This document shows positions 1-8,719 of a stretch of DNA of 64,000 nucleotides, piece by piece. Within the stretch, counting starts at the first letter, position 1. Each line of letters starts with the position of its first letter. The stretch comes from Flavobacterium sp. ALJ2 (lineage in GTDB: Bacteria; Bacteroidota; Bacteroidia; Flavobacteriales; Flavobacteriaceae), in NCBI RefSeq assembly GCF_015594725.1, contig NZ_JADNRC010000006.1, forward strand, positions 214,839 to 278,838, read 5' to 3'. The notes beneath the pieces were generated by a model that was not told where the DNA came from, did no database searches, and saw nothing but the letters and a program-made list of their open reading frames with translations. The translations under genes and the position numbers were made by a program.

Positions 1-978
1 AACAAAGGAAACATAATTCAATCAGGTACTGTAAATCTTAGCTTTAAGGATGCATTTTTAGATTTAATAAGCTCAAGTTCAAATGTTTCTAATCAGTCCT
101 TAAATAAATTAACTTGGGATTTTATAGATTTAAAACCACTTGAAACCAGAGAAATTGAAATTGTATTTAATGTAAATTCACCTATGGAAATGCCTCCAGT
201 AAATAACAATGATATTCTTAGTTACACTGCTATAATTAATTCAAATCAAATTGATGAAACACCTGATGACAATATATTTACTTTAAATCAAACAGTTGTT
301 GGATCTTACGACCCAAATGATAAAACTTGTTTAGAAGGAGTTATTGTTACACCCGATTTAATTGGAAAGTATGTACATTATATGATTCGTTTTGAAAACA
401 CAGGGACTTATCATGCTCAAAATGTAGTGGTTAAAGATAATATCGATTTATCAAAATTTGATATTTCGTCATTAGTACCTACAAGTTCCAGCCATTCCTA
501 CATCACCAAAATTTCAAATGGAAATAAAGTCGAATTTATTTTCGAGAATATCAATCTCCCTTATGATGATGCTAATAACGACGGTTATATTGCCTTTAAA
601 ATTAAAACTTTACCGACATTAAAAGTGGGGGATAGTTTTCAGAATGAAGCCAATATTTATTTTGATTATAATTTCCCAATACTTACTAATAAAGCTACAT
701 CAACTTTTAATACTACACTAGAAACTCAAGATTTTGAATTTTCAAATTACTTAAATGTATATCCTGTTCCTGCAAAAGAAGTTCTGAATGTTTCTGTGAA
801 AAATAATATAGAAATTAACTCAATGGCAATTTATAACCTTTTAGGACAATTGGTTATTGCAGTTCCTAATGCACAAAATGCAAAAACAATAGATGTTTCT
901 CCATTAAAAACGGGAACGTATTTCCTTACCATTAAATCTGATAAGGGAATATCTAATACAAAATTTATTAAGGAATAA
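1..978 (+). CDS. T9SS cargo protein, C-terminal part (5' end outside window)
   Basis: The frame is open from base 1, so only about the last 325 residues are present; the ATG at 184 is internal. The middle part carries a DPNDK motif followed by a beta-rich 'gap between N- and C-terminal repeats' type domain (FENTGTYHAQNVVVKDN, IYFDYNFPILTN), common in large secreted flavobacterial proteins. The last about 75 residues (LNVYPVPAKEVLNV ... GTYFLTIKSDKG) match the type A T9SS C-terminal sorting domain, which directs export across the outer membrane and is then removed. The product is therefore inferred to be a secreted or surface protein. Its enzymatic or adhesive part lies upstream and cannot be judged. 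A strong terminator follows. Confidence 0.85.
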   Translation, partial: NKGNIIQSGTVNLSFKDAFLDLISSSSNVSNQSLNKLTWDFIDLKPLETREIEIVFNVNSPMEMPPVNNNDILSYTAIINSNQIDETPDDNIFTLNQTVVGSYDPNDKTCLEGVIVTPDLIGKYVHYMIRFENTGTYHAQNVVVKDNIDLSKFDISSLVPTSSSHSYITKISNGNKVEFIFENINLPYDDANNDGYIAFKIKTLPTLKVGDSFQNEANIYFDYNFPILTNKATSTFNTTLETQDFEFSNYLNVYPVPAKEVLNVSVKNNIEINSMAIYNLLGQLVIAVPNAQNAKTIDVSPLKTGTYFLTIKSDKGISNTKFIKE

Positions 979-1000
979 TCTATATAATAGCTAACTTATA

Positions 1001-1031
1001 AAAAAGCTTCACCTTGGTGAGGCTTTTTTTG
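1001..1031 (+). terminator. Rho-independent terminator after the T9SS protein
   Basis: A 10-bp stem (AAGCTTCACC / GGTGAGGCTT, one G-U pair) with a tight loop is followed by a run of T. It lies 22 bases past the stop codon and isolates fabG from the upstream gene. Confidence 0.85.
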
Positions 1032-1063
1032 TATTACAAATTTTATAAAACGCCTAAATAATC

Positions 1064-1071
1064 TATATTTG
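1064..1071 (+). promoter_or_regulatory. Candidate -7 promoter element for fabG
   Basis: TATATTTG matches the Bacteroidota -7 consensus TAnnTTTG and lies 29 bases before the fabG start. No TTG lies at the expected -33 distance, so the call rests on one element. Confidence 0.45.
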
Positions 1072-1100
1072 TATTTAGAAAATAAAATGAATACCATAAT

Positions 1101-1847
1101 ATGAAATTACTAGAAGGAAAAGTAGCCATTATAACTGGCGCAAGCCGCGGAATAGGAAAAGGGATTGCTGAAGTTTTCGCAAAACATGGTGCAAACGTAG
1201 CTTTTACATACAGTTCATCTGTAGAATCGGCTTTGGCTTTAGAAAAAGAATTGAATGCTCTAGGTATTAAAGCAAAAGGATATCAATCGAATGCAGCTGA
1301 CTTTACAGAAGCTCAAACTTTTGTTGAAGCTGTTTTGGCTGATTTTGGAACTGTAGATATTTTAATAAATAATGCTGGTATTACAAAAGACAACCTTTTA
1401 ATGCGTATGTCTGAAGCTGATTTTGATCAAGTTATTGATGTTAACTTGAAATCAGTTTTTAATATGACAAAAGCAATTCAAAAAACATTTTTAAAACAAC
1501 GCTCTGGATCAATCATCAACATGAGTAGTGTTGTTGGAGTAAAAGGAAACGCAGGTCAAACTAATTATGCAGCTTCAAAAGCTGGTGTTAACGGATTTAC
1601 AAAATCAGTAGCATTAGAATTAGGTTCTCGTAACATTCGTTGTAATGCAATTGCACCAGGATTTATTGAAACTGAAATGACTGCAAAATTAAGTGAAGAT
1701 GTAGTAAAAGGTTGGAGAGAAGGAATTCCGTTGAAACGTGGAGGAACTACAGAAGATGTTGCAAACGCTTGTCTTTTCTTAGCATCGGATATGAGTGCTT
1801 ATGTTACGGGACAAGTTCTTAATGTTTGTGGAGGGATGCTTACTTAA
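1101..1847 (+). CDS. fabG: 3-oxoacyl-[ACP] reductase FabG
   Basis: A 248-residue short-chain dehydrogenase that reduces 3-oxoacyl-ACP with NADPH in the fatty acid elongation cycle in the cytoplasm. The N-terminal Rossmann motif TGASRGIGKGIA, the NNAG motif (about residue 90), the catalytic Ser in INMSSVVG, and Y156/K160 of the YAASK motif are all present. The C-terminal end (GQVLNVCGGMLT) is typical of FabG, and the length fits the family. It is monocistronic or co-transcribed with the downstream membrane protein, which follows after 66 bases. Nothing is degraded; FabG assignment over another SDR rests on the overall match and the PxFIxTxMT-like stretch (APGFIETEMT). Confidence 0.95.
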   Translation: MKLLEGKVAIITGASRGIGKGIAEVFAKHGANVAFTYSSSVESALALEKELNALGIKAKGYQSNAADFTEAQTFVEAVLADFGTVDILINNAGITKDNLLMRMSEADFDQVIDVNLKSVFNMTKAIQKTFLKQRSGSIINMSSVVGVKGNAGQTNYAASKAGVNGFTKSVALELGSRNIRCNAIAPGFIETEMTAKLSEDVVKGWREGIPLKRGGTTEDVANACLFLASDMSAYVTGQVLNVCGGMLT

Positions 1848-1864
1848 AAAAGTCTCAGTTTAAT

Positions 1865-1905
1865 GTTTTCAGTTTGTACTGATGACTGAAACTGTTACTG
1901 AAAAC
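1865..1905. repeat. Intergenic fold-back repeat
   Basis: Arms GTTTTCAGT (1865-1873) and ACTGAAAAC (1897-1905) enclose a second inverted pair (CAGTTT / AAACTG). The spacer is built almost wholly from the word 'actgaaact' in both orientations. It has no T run, so it is not a standard terminator. Confidence 0.6.
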
Positions 1906-1913
1906 TAAAAATT

Positions 1914-3941
1914 ATGACTACAAACACGATTCTATTATTAGTACTTTCATTAGTAATTGCAGGAGGTTTGTCGTTTTTTCAATATTATTACAAAGCCAAA
2001 GGCAAATCAAAACTGAATTTGTTTTTGGCTTTTTTGCGTTTTCTATCCATTTTTGGAATATTGCTTTTATTGATAAATCCAATAATTACAAAGAACTCGT
2101 TAGAAATCATTAAAACTCCATTACCAATTGTAGTGGATAATTCAAGTTCCATAAACGCTTTAAACTCTAAAGAAAAAGTTCTTGAATTGTATAAAATACT
2201 AACGTCGAATAAAGATTTACAAAATAAGTACGAAATTCAATCGTATCAATTTGATGCCGATTTTAAACAATCAGAAGAATTCGATTTTAAAGGGAGTCAA
2301 ACTAATCTAGACGAAATTGCGAAGAATTTAAAAAGCATCAATAAGAATGTAGTTTTCCCAACTGTAATTATTACTGATGGAAATCAAACTACAGGAAATG
2401 ACTATGTATATCGTTTTGACCCAAACAATAAAGTTTATCCAGTAATTATAGGCGATACTACAACTTTTTTAGATTTAAAAATAAATCAGCTCAACGTAAA
2501 TAAATACGCCTTTTATAAAAATAAATTTCCAGTTGAAGTATTCCTTCAATATTCGGGAACAAAAAATATAAATTCTGATTTATCGATTTCTCAGGGAGGT
2601 ACCGTTTTAATAAAAGAAAAAATTTCTTTTTCCCCATCTAAAAAAACAGCTACTTTAAATTTATTGTTACCAGCTGATAAAGTAGGGGTACAAATTTTTA
2701 AAGCTAGTATTTCATCAAGCGAAAAGGAAAAAAACTCCTATAACAATACAAAGAATTTTGCTGTAGAAGTTATAGACCAAAAAACTACGGTAGCCATTAT
2801 TTCGGCAATAAACCATCCAGATATTGCAGCTTTAAAACGTTCGATAGAATCTAATGCGCAGCGTAAAGTTGTTTTGGTCAAGCCAAATGAAATTAAATCA
2901 TTGCAAGATTATAATATTTTAATTTTGTACCAGCCAACAGTTGCTTTCAAACCAATTTTTGATTCAAACAAAGCGGCTGGAATTAATACTTTTATTATAA
3001 CTGGAAATAATACTGACTTCAATTTCCTGAATCAACAGCAAACTGCTTTCTCATTTAGAATGAGCAATCAGAAAGAAGATTATTTGGCTGAATTTAATTC
3101 ACAATTTAATCTTTTCGCAGCTGAAGAAATTGGATTTGGAAATTTCCCTCCTTTGCAAAATTCTTTTGGAACAATTACTACAAATGAAAATGTTTCCGTT
3201 TTACTTTCGTCAAAAATTAGAAATGTGGCAACTAATGCTCCTTTATTAGCTTTTACCGAAAATCAAGGAAAAAGAGGTGCTTACCTTTTTGGCGAAAACA
3301 CATGGAAATGGCGCATGCAAAGTCATATCGACAATCAGTCGTTTTCCAAATATGATATTTTTATTGATAAAATAATACAATATCTAGCTTCAAATAACAC
3401 TAAAAAATCATTGGTAGTAAACCACGAAAGTTTTTATAATTCTGGAGATGCACTAGAAATTAACGTACAATATTTTAATAAAAATTATGAGTTTGATGAG
3501 AAAGCAAATCTCTCCATTTCAGTAACCAATACAGAAACCAAACAAACCAAAAATTACGATTTATTAAAAGGAAATAATTCTTACTCCGTAAACTTAGATG
3601 GACTTCCTGCCGGGAAATATTCTTTCTCTGTTAAAGAATTAAATTCAAAAACTACTTATTCAAGTCGTTTTGAAGTATTAGATTTTGATATCGAAAAACA
3701 ATTCGTAAATCCAGATGTTCAAAAATTACAGCAGTTGGCGTTGCAAACTAATGGGAAAGCATTTTTCCAAAATCAATCGGATGCTTTGATAAAAATACTT
3801 TTGGAGAATCCTGAATATAAGGCAATTCAAAAAAACGTGAGCACAAAAACTCCTTTAATTGATTGGGTTTGGCTTTTAGTTTTAATTGCTATTGCATTGG
3901 CAACCGAATGGTTTGTTAGAAAATACAATGGACTTTTGTGA
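1914..3941 (+). CDS. vWA-like membrane protein, conserved in Bacteroidota
   Basis: 675 residues. A transmembrane helix at residues 4-23, a second hydrophobic helix at about 37-58 and one at the C-terminus (WVWLLVLIAIALATEW) leave a large extracytoplasmic middle. VDNSSSI (about residue 74) resembles the DxSxS metal-ion site of von Willebrand factor A domains and TVIITDGNQT fits its later strand, so an N-terminal vWA fold is likely. The rest contains Ig-like beta regions and a glutamine amidotransferase-like segment as seen in BatA-type or DUF4159-like membrane proteins. No enzyme function can be read. It follows fabG closely and has its own stop 65 bases before the next gene. Confidence 0.7.
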   Translation: MTTNTILLLVLSLVIAGGLSFFQYYYKAKGKSKLNLFLAFLRFLSIFGILLLLINPIITKNSLEIIKTPLPIVVDNSSSINALNSKEKVLELYKILTSNKDLQNKYEIQSYQFDADFKQSEEFDFKGSQTNLDEIAKNLKSINKNVVFPTVIITDGNQTTGNDYVYRFDPNNKVYPVIIGDTTTFLDLKINQLNVNKYAFYKNKFPVEVFLQYSGTKNINSDLSISQGGTVLIKEKISFSPSKKTATLNLLLPADKVGVQIFKASISSSEKEKNSYNNTKNFAVEVIDQKTTVAIISAINHPDIAALKRSIESNAQRKVVLVKPNEIKSLQDYNILILYQPTVAFKPIFDSNKAAGINTFIITGNNTDFNFLNQQQTAFSFRMSNQKEDYLAEFNSQFNLFAAEEIGFGNFPPLQNSFGTITTNENVSVLLSSKIRNVATNAPLLAFTENQGKRGAYLFGENTWKWRMQSHIDNQSFSKYDIFIDKIIQYLASNNTKKSLVVNHESFYNSGDALEINVQYFNKNYEFDEKANLSISVTNTETKQTKNYDLLKGNNSYSVNLDGLPAGKYSFSVKELNSKTTYSSRFEVLDFDIEKQFVNPDVQKLQQLALQTNGKAFFQNQSDALIKILLENPEYKAIQKNVSTKTPLIDWVWLLVLIAIALATEWFVRKYNGLL

Positions 3942-3951
3942 AGAAATATAA

Positions 3952-3981
3952 TTGAATTCCTTCTAGCTTTTTGTAATCTTG
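3952..3981 (+). promoter_or_regulatory. Candidate promoter for the DUF4846 / M15 gene pair
   Basis: TTG at 3952-3954, 19 bases, then TAATCTTG at 3974-3981 (one mismatch to TAnnTTTG). It ends 25 bases before the ATG. Confidence 0.45.
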
Positions 3982-4006
3982 TAGTTATAAATTAAAAGTC
4001 TAAATT

Positions 4007-4840
4007 ATGAAAATTAAATTCTTGTTTATTGTAACAATTTTGATTGCAATTTTTTGTTTTTTTTCATTTTCAAAGACAAATAATACTCCCAAAAGCAATC
4101 TTTTAGAAAACACAATTCAACAGCGTTTTCAACCACCTCTTGGATTTGTGCGAGAAAAGGAATCTAAAACTTCGTTTGGATATTTTTTGCAAAATCTTCC
4201 ATTAAAACCTACAGGTTCAAACGTTTTGTATTTTGATGGAACTGTAAAATCAAATCGAAACGTTTATGAAGCAGTTGTAAATTTACCCATTGGAAAACAG
4301 GATTTGCATCAATGTGCTGATGCCGTGATGCGTTTGCGAGCGGATTATTTATATAGCCAGAAACAGTACGATAAAATACATTTTAATTTCACAAATGGTT
4401 TTCGGGTTGATTTTAGTAAATGGGCGGCAGGTTACAGAATTGCAGTTAAAGGCAATAAAACTAGTTGGGTTAAAACTGCAAAACCATCTGACAGTTATCA
4501 GACCTATTGGAAATACTTAGAGACGGTTTTTATGTATGCAGGAACTGCTTCGTTAGAAAAAGAGCTAAAACCAATTAATGTTTTAGACATAAAAATTGGA
4601 GATATTTTTATAAAAGGAGGCTTTCCAGGTCACGCTGTTATTGTGGTTGATATAGCTGTGAATCCCAAAAACAACCAAAAAATTATGCTTTTAGCACAAA
4701 GCTATATGCCAGCACAGGAAATTCAAATATTGAAAAATCCAAATAACAGTTCATTGAGTCCTTGGTATGCTGCCGATTTTGGAACCACTCTGAAAACACC
4801 CGAATGGACTTTTAGTTCTTCACAATTAAAACGTTTTTAA
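4007..4840 (+). CDS. DUF4846 domain-containing exported protein
   Basis: 277 residues beginning with a hydrophobic export signal (residues 3-22). The body matches the DUF4846 family: an N-terminal 'RFQPPLGFVR' start, LYFDGTVKSNRNVYEAVV, a conserved DLHQCADAVMRLRADYL helix with Cys and His, the FRVDFSKWAAGYRI segment, and GDIFIKGGFPGHAVIVVD. The last is reminiscent of NlpC/CHAP-type folds with His in a GHAVIV strand. The family has no established reaction. The next gene, a cell-wall M15 peptidase, begins on the base after this stop codon, so the two are translationally coupled, which suggests an envelope or peptidoglycan-linked role. That link is inferred from context only. Confidence 0.8.
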   Translation: MKIKFLFIVTILIAIFCFFSFSKTNNTPKSNLLENTIQQRFQPPLGFVREKESKTSFGYFLQNLPLKPTGSNVLYFDGTVKSNRNVYEAVVNLPIGKQDLHQCADAVMRLRADYLYSQKQYDKIHFNFTNGFRVDFSKWAAGYRIAVKGNKTSWVKTAKPSDSYQTYWKYLETVFMYAGTASLEKELKPINVLDIKIGDIFIKGGFPGHAVIVVDIAVNPKNNQKIMLLAQSYMPAQEIQILKNPNNSSLSPWYAADFGTTLKTPEWTFSSSQLKRF

Positions 4841-5587
4841 ATGAAACAATTCCTTTTTTTAGTCCTTATATTCCAAAATGTTTTTTCTCAAGAAATCCCA
4901 TTAAATGTTCAAAAATTAATTAAAGCATATCCAAATCAAGTTGTTGGTTATAAAGATAATAAGATTATTTTTAGTGATAAATCAAATTTGATTTATGATG
5001 ATTTTAAAAATAAAACGAATCAAGAATTATTGGAGAATCCAGATATTGAGGATCAATTTAAGTTCGTTTATAATAAAGCAAATAAGAATTTAATTCCGAA
5101 GGAAGACGCAGGAAGAATTCGAAATGAAGCTTTTTTTAAGAAAATTTACGGAAATTCAAAATCAGAAGTAGAGTCAAAAATGACTGAAATTATTTGGTGC
5201 CCAAAATTAGTCAATCAAAAAATAAAAGTAACAACCGTGAATGGAATTGATAAAATAGTTAGAAAACTCTCGGCAGAATTAGATAATAATCCAGAATTTA
5301 AAAAATATATTAATGTGATTGGAGGCACATTTAATTGGAGAAAAATTTCAGGAACAAACCGATTGAGTATGCATAGTTATGGGATGACTATAGATATTAA
5401 TGTCAATAATTCTAATTATTGGCAATGGGATTGTAGATGTAAAAATGAAGAAGCTACTCTTTCGTATAAAAATCAAATTCCTCTTAAGCTAGTTTCAATT
5501 TTTGAAAAATATGGCTTTATTTGGGGAGGGAATTGGAAACATTATGATACAATGCATTTTGAGTATCGACCTGAACTTTTGTTATAA
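4841..5587 (+). CDS. M15 family metallopeptidase (VanY/DacB-like), exported
   Basis: 248 residues with a short N-terminal export signal (FLFLVLIFQNVFSQE). The C-terminal half carries the M15 zinc site: SMHSYGMTIDINV (S-x-H-x(3)-x-x-D pattern) and, near the end, HYDTMHFEYRPELL, where the second His of HFE is the third ligand. This family cleaves D-amino-acid-containing peptide cross-links or stem peptides of peptidoglycan. The start codon touches the stop of the DUF4846 gene, so both are made from one transcript. Which bond it cuts (carboxypeptidase or endopeptidase) cannot be told. Secretion to the periplasm is inferred from the signal peptide. Confidence 0.85.
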   Translation: MKQFLFLVLIFQNVFSQEIPLNVQKLIKAYPNQVVGYKDNKIIFSDKSNLIYDDFKNKTNQELLENPDIEDQFKFVYNKANKNLIPKEDAGRIRNEAFFKKIYGNSKSEVESKMTEIIWCPKLVNQKIKVTTVNGIDKIVRKLSAELDNNPEFKKYINVIGGTFNWRKISGTNRLSMHSYGMTIDINVNNSNYWQWDCRCKNEEATLSYKNQIPLKLVSIFEKYGFIWGGNWKHYDTMHFEYRPELLL

Positions 5588-5657
5588 ATTTTTAAATTAT
5601 TTTATTGTAAAAAAATATTGTGGAGGGAAGTTGATTACGAATTAAAAATTTATGATT

Positions 5658-6554
5658 ATGGATTTTAGGCTAAAAGTATTTTCCGCTGTTGCAAACAGGT
5701 TGAGCTTTACCAAGGCTGCAGCTGAATTGTATATTACACAACCAGCTGTTTCTAAACACATTCAGGAATTAGAAGAAAACTATAAGACAAAACTTTTCGA
5801 AAGGAATGGTTCTAAAATTAGCTTAACCAAAGCTGGAGAAATTCTTTTAAAACATACCAAAGATATATTTGAAATTTATAGAGAAATCGATTTTGATATG
5901 AGTACATTTATCAATCAACGTCAGGGATTATTGCGATTAGGAGCAAGTACAACCATTTCTCAATATATAATCCCACCATTATTAGCACGTTTTCACCAAA
6001 AGTTACAAGACATAAAAGTCAATTTACTAAACGGAAATACCGAACAAATTGAAAGTGCTTTAATTACTAAAGAGATAGAAATTGGTATTGTTGAAGGACA
6101 ATCCAGAAATCAATCAATTAAATATACTGAATTTTTAAAGGATGAATTGGTCTTGGTTTGCAGTAGTAAAAACCCATTAGTCAATAAAAATGAAATTTTA
6201 TTAGAGGACTTACATAACTTACGTTTTATAACTCGAGAAAGAGGTTCTGGAACACTTGAGGTTATTGAATACGCTTTGAAACAATTTAATATCAAGTTAC
6301 TAGAATTACAAATTGAAATGCAACTAGGAAGTACTGAAAGCATAAAATCCTATCTTTTAAATTCTGATTGCGTTGCTTTTATGTCAATTCACGCTGTTGA
6401 TAAAGAGTTAAAAAACAAAGAATTAACAGTTTTAGATGTGGAAAAATTGTCAATAGAGAGATACTTTTATATCATAACATTACATGGTAAATCAGATGCT
6501 CTGACCGAATTGTTTATAAAAAATATGGCAAATTACTATAACATGAAGTTATAG
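5658..6554 (+). CDS. LysR family transcriptional regulator
   Basis: 298 residues from the second ATG (an in-frame ATG also lies at 5652; MDFRLKVF is the usual LysR opening). The N-terminal winged helix-turn-helix is clear (FSAVANRLSFTKAAAELYITQPAVSKHIQELE), followed by a periplasmic-binding-protein-like effector domain (about residues 90-298). Effector ligand unknown. The next gene on the same strand encodes a YeiH-type exporter, and a perfect dyad typical of LysR operators lies between them, so this regulator probably controls yeiH. CysB-like sulfur sensing is possible but not shown. Confidence 0.92.
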   Translation: MDFRLKVFSAVANRLSFTKAAAELYITQPAVSKHIQELEENYKTKLFERNGSKISLTKAGEILLKHTKDIFEIYREIDFDMSTFINQRQGLLRLGASTTISQYIIPPLLARFHQKLQDIKVNLLNGNTEQIESALITKEIEIGIVEGQSRNQSIKYTEFLKDELVLVCSSKNPLVNKNEILLEDLHNLRFITRERGSGTLEVIEYALKQFNIKLLELQIEMQLGSTESIKSYLLNSDCVAFMSIHAVDKELKNKELTVLDVEKLSIERYFYIITLHGKSDALTELFIKNMANYYNMKL

Positions 6555-6557
6555 GCT

Positions 6558-6579
6558 ATTGCCATTTACAATTGGCAAT
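6558..6579. promoter_or_regulatory. Probable LysR operator (ATTGCCA-N8-TGGCAAT)
   Basis: A perfect 7-bp dyad with 8 bases between the arms begins 4 bases after the lysR stop codon and 51 bases before the yeiH start. It has the T-N11-A geometry of LysR boxes. Confidence 0.55.
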
Positions 6580-6629
6580 TGTTGTAATAACTATAGATCT
6601 TTGTACTGTAATTATTAAATACTATTACC

Positions 6630-7595
6630 TTGAAAACAAATCAAAATACAACAAGTCACTTATTTCAGATTAATACAATCTCGAAACAAATTATTTTTGC
6701 CGTTTTATTACTACTTTGTCTAACTTCAATTATATCGCCTCCAATAGCTTTATTATTGGGTTTATTGGTAGCCAATTTGTCTGGAAATCCTTTTTTGCAT
6801 TTCAACCATAAAGCAATTACTATTTTATTACAATTTTCTGTAGTAGGACTAGGATTTGGAATGAATGCTACAAGTGCATTGGCCGCTGGTAAAGAAGGGC
6901 TGTTACTTACTATTGCCTCTATTTTTAGTACTATTATACTAGGGTATTTTTTAGGAAAATGGTTTAACATCGATAAGAAAACATCTCACTTAATCTCTTG
7001 TGGAACTGCTATTTGTGGAGGAAGTGCCATTGCAGCAATTGCACCAGTAATAAAATCAGACGAGAAACAAACATCTGTAGCATTAGGAGTAATTTTTATA
7101 TTAAACTCAATTGCCTTATTTTTATTTCCTTATATAGGACATGAATTAGACTTGTCACAAAAAGAATTTGGCTTATGGTGTGCTATAGCAATTCACGATA
7201 CAAGTTCAGTAGTTGGTGCAGCGAATAAATTTGGAGCAGAAGCTTTACAAATCGCTACTACTGTAAAATTAGCACGTGCTTTATGGATTATTCCTATTGC
7301 GCTTCTTACAACTGTTCTTTTTAAAAACAAACAAACTAAAATTAAAATCCCTTATTTTATCGGATTATTTATTTTGGCGATGTTACTAAACACTTATGTA
7401 CCACAAACTGCAATCATTGCACCAACATTGGTTCTCTTGGCTAAAATCGGGTTAACAGTAACTTTATTCTTAATTGGGGCTGGATTAAATCTAAGTGTTT
7501 TAAAAACAGTAGGGGTGAAGCCTTTAGTACAAGGAGTACTGCTTTGGATAGTTATTGCTAGTTTAAGTTTGGCTTCAATTTTATACCTGAATTAA
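6630..7595 (+). CDS. YeiH family putative sulfate/anion exporter
   Basis: 321 residues, almost entirely hydrophobic, with about nine to ten predicted membrane helices. It carries the UPF0324/Cons_hypoth698 signature CGTAICGGSAIAAIAPVIK with a conserved glycine-rich turn, and AIHDTSSVVGAA further on. The family was named from E. coli YeiH and is often called a putative sulfate exporter. Substrate evidence is thin. The start is taken as TTG at 6630, because the first in-frame ATG lies about 80 residues later, inside the conserved membrane core. It ends 4 bases from the convergent gene. It is preceded by a LysR gene, a widespread pairing. Confidence 0.85.
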   Translation: MKTNQNTTSHLFQINTISKQIIFAVLLLLCLTSIISPPIALLLGLLVANLSGNPFLHFNHKAITILLQFSVVGLGFGMNATSALAAGKEGLLLTIASIFSTIILGYFLGKWFNIDKKTSHLISCGTAICGGSAIAAIAPVIKSDEKQTSVALGVIFILNSIALFLFPYIGHELDLSQKEFGLWCAIAIHDTSSVVGAANKFGAEALQIATTVKLARALWIIPIALLTTVLFKNKQTKIKIPYFIGLFILAMLLNTYVPQTAIIAPTLVLLAKIGLTVTLFLIGAGLNLSVLKTVGVKPLVQGVLLWIVIASLSLASILYLN

Positions 7596-7599
7596 AAGT

Positions 7600-8559
7600 C
7601 TATTTTGCATTAGAGATTTTAACAATTGGCTCACCAACAATGATATACCACTTACCATTAAATGAAAGACGTTTTTCGATTATAAAATTAAATTGTTTTT
7701 TAGTCTTTGGCAATTCACTTATTTCTTTAGGCATATCCACTTCATAATCATATTCAGTTCCTTTAGCTTTGCGATAAAATCCAGTTGTTGTAATTGAAAA
7801 ATCCTTAAAAAACTTTTTCTTGCCATCATTAAGGACTTTATAAACACTAGACCATTGTGTACTTTCTGGGCCATTATTTGTGAGATTATAATAACCCAAG
7901 TCCATTATAGGTTGGTATTTTCCACCGAAACCAGCAATAAGATAGAGGTAACCTGAATATGGAGCACCAGCACCTCCGTTTGCTTGAATTAATGTAAATG
8001 CAAATTGATCTTCACCTATTTCTACCAACTTAGGTGATGCGGCTCTAGAAAATGCTCCAAAGGCAGCAATTGCAGGCTGAAAGGATCTCATTTGCCAAGT
8101 ATTATCATTTCTTGCAAACTTGGCAATTCCTATCAAACCACCAGTAAACCTTCCAGTTTGAGCCCCATCTGTATCATAATCTGAATGATTAAAAAGTAGT
8201 AGTTTAAATTGATTTCCTTTAGAATCTACATAATCAATATTATCAAGAACCCTTGTGGCAACACCATCTTTATATGGAAATAATTGGTCTCCTTCTATTT
8301 CATTAGCATCTTTGTAAGGTTCCGCTTTACAGCTATTACACTTCCAACTTATAAAAATATTGTTATCTGAGAGTTTATATAATTTACCCGGAAACAATTT
8401 CTGCATTGTTTTTACCGGATTAAAGGGATCAGCGACTTGTAATACTCTTTTCGAATTTAAGATTGTATCACTAACATTTTTTAGTTGTATAATATCTTCT
8501 TGTCCTGAACTAATTAAAGAAAATAAGAATAAAAGAATGCTGAAGTAGGTAGAACGCAT
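7600..8559 (-). CDS. Conserved exported protein of unknown function
   Basis: About 319 residues from the ATG at 8559. An upstream ATG at 8589 would add ten residues before the signal peptide and is less likely. The N-terminus is a clean signal peptide (FSILLFLFSLISSGQ). Beyond it are WKCNSCKAEPYKD with a CxxC pair, and a soluble, Gly- and aromatic-rich domain (FTGGLIGIAKFARN, GGAGAPYSGYLYLIAGFGGKYQPIMDLG). Nothing matches a family with known activity that I recognise. A periplasmic or surface location is inferred from the signal. Convergent with yeiH; its promoter lies in the 160-base divergent region shared with the nuclease gene. Confidence 0.7.
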   Translation of the reverse strand: MRSTYFSILLFLFSLISSGQEDIIQLKNVSDTILNSKRVLQVADPFNPVKTMQKLFPGKLYKLSDNNIFISWKCNSCKAEPYKDANEIEGDQLFPYKDGVATRVLDNIDYVDSKGNQFKLLLFNHSDYDTDGAQTGRFTGGLIGIAKFARNDNTWQMRSFQPAIAAFGAFSRAASPKLVEIGEDQFAFTLIQANGGAGAPYSGYLYLIAGFGGKYQPIMDLGYYNLTNNGPESTQWSSVYKVLNDGKKKFFKDFSITTTGFYRKAKGTEYDYEVDMPKEISELPKTKKQFNFIIEKRLSFNGKWYIIVGEPIVKISNAK

Positions 8560-8690
8560 ATAATAAATTTTAGAGTAAAAATAATACAAAAACTCAAATT
8601 ACACCTCTAGATACTGAAAATAATTGAAAACAAACCAAGATAAATTAACATAATCTCAATTCAAATTCTCTTAAATCATATTTAATAAAT

Positions 8691-8698
8691 TACATTTG
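8691..8698 (+). promoter_or_regulatory. Candidate -7 element for the S1/P1 nuclease gene
   Basis: TACATTTG matches TAnnTTTG exactly, 21 bases before the ATG at 8720. No TTG is found at the usual distance upstream. Confidence 0.5.
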
Positions 8699-8719
8699 TA
8701 GCCCTAATAAATATACAAA

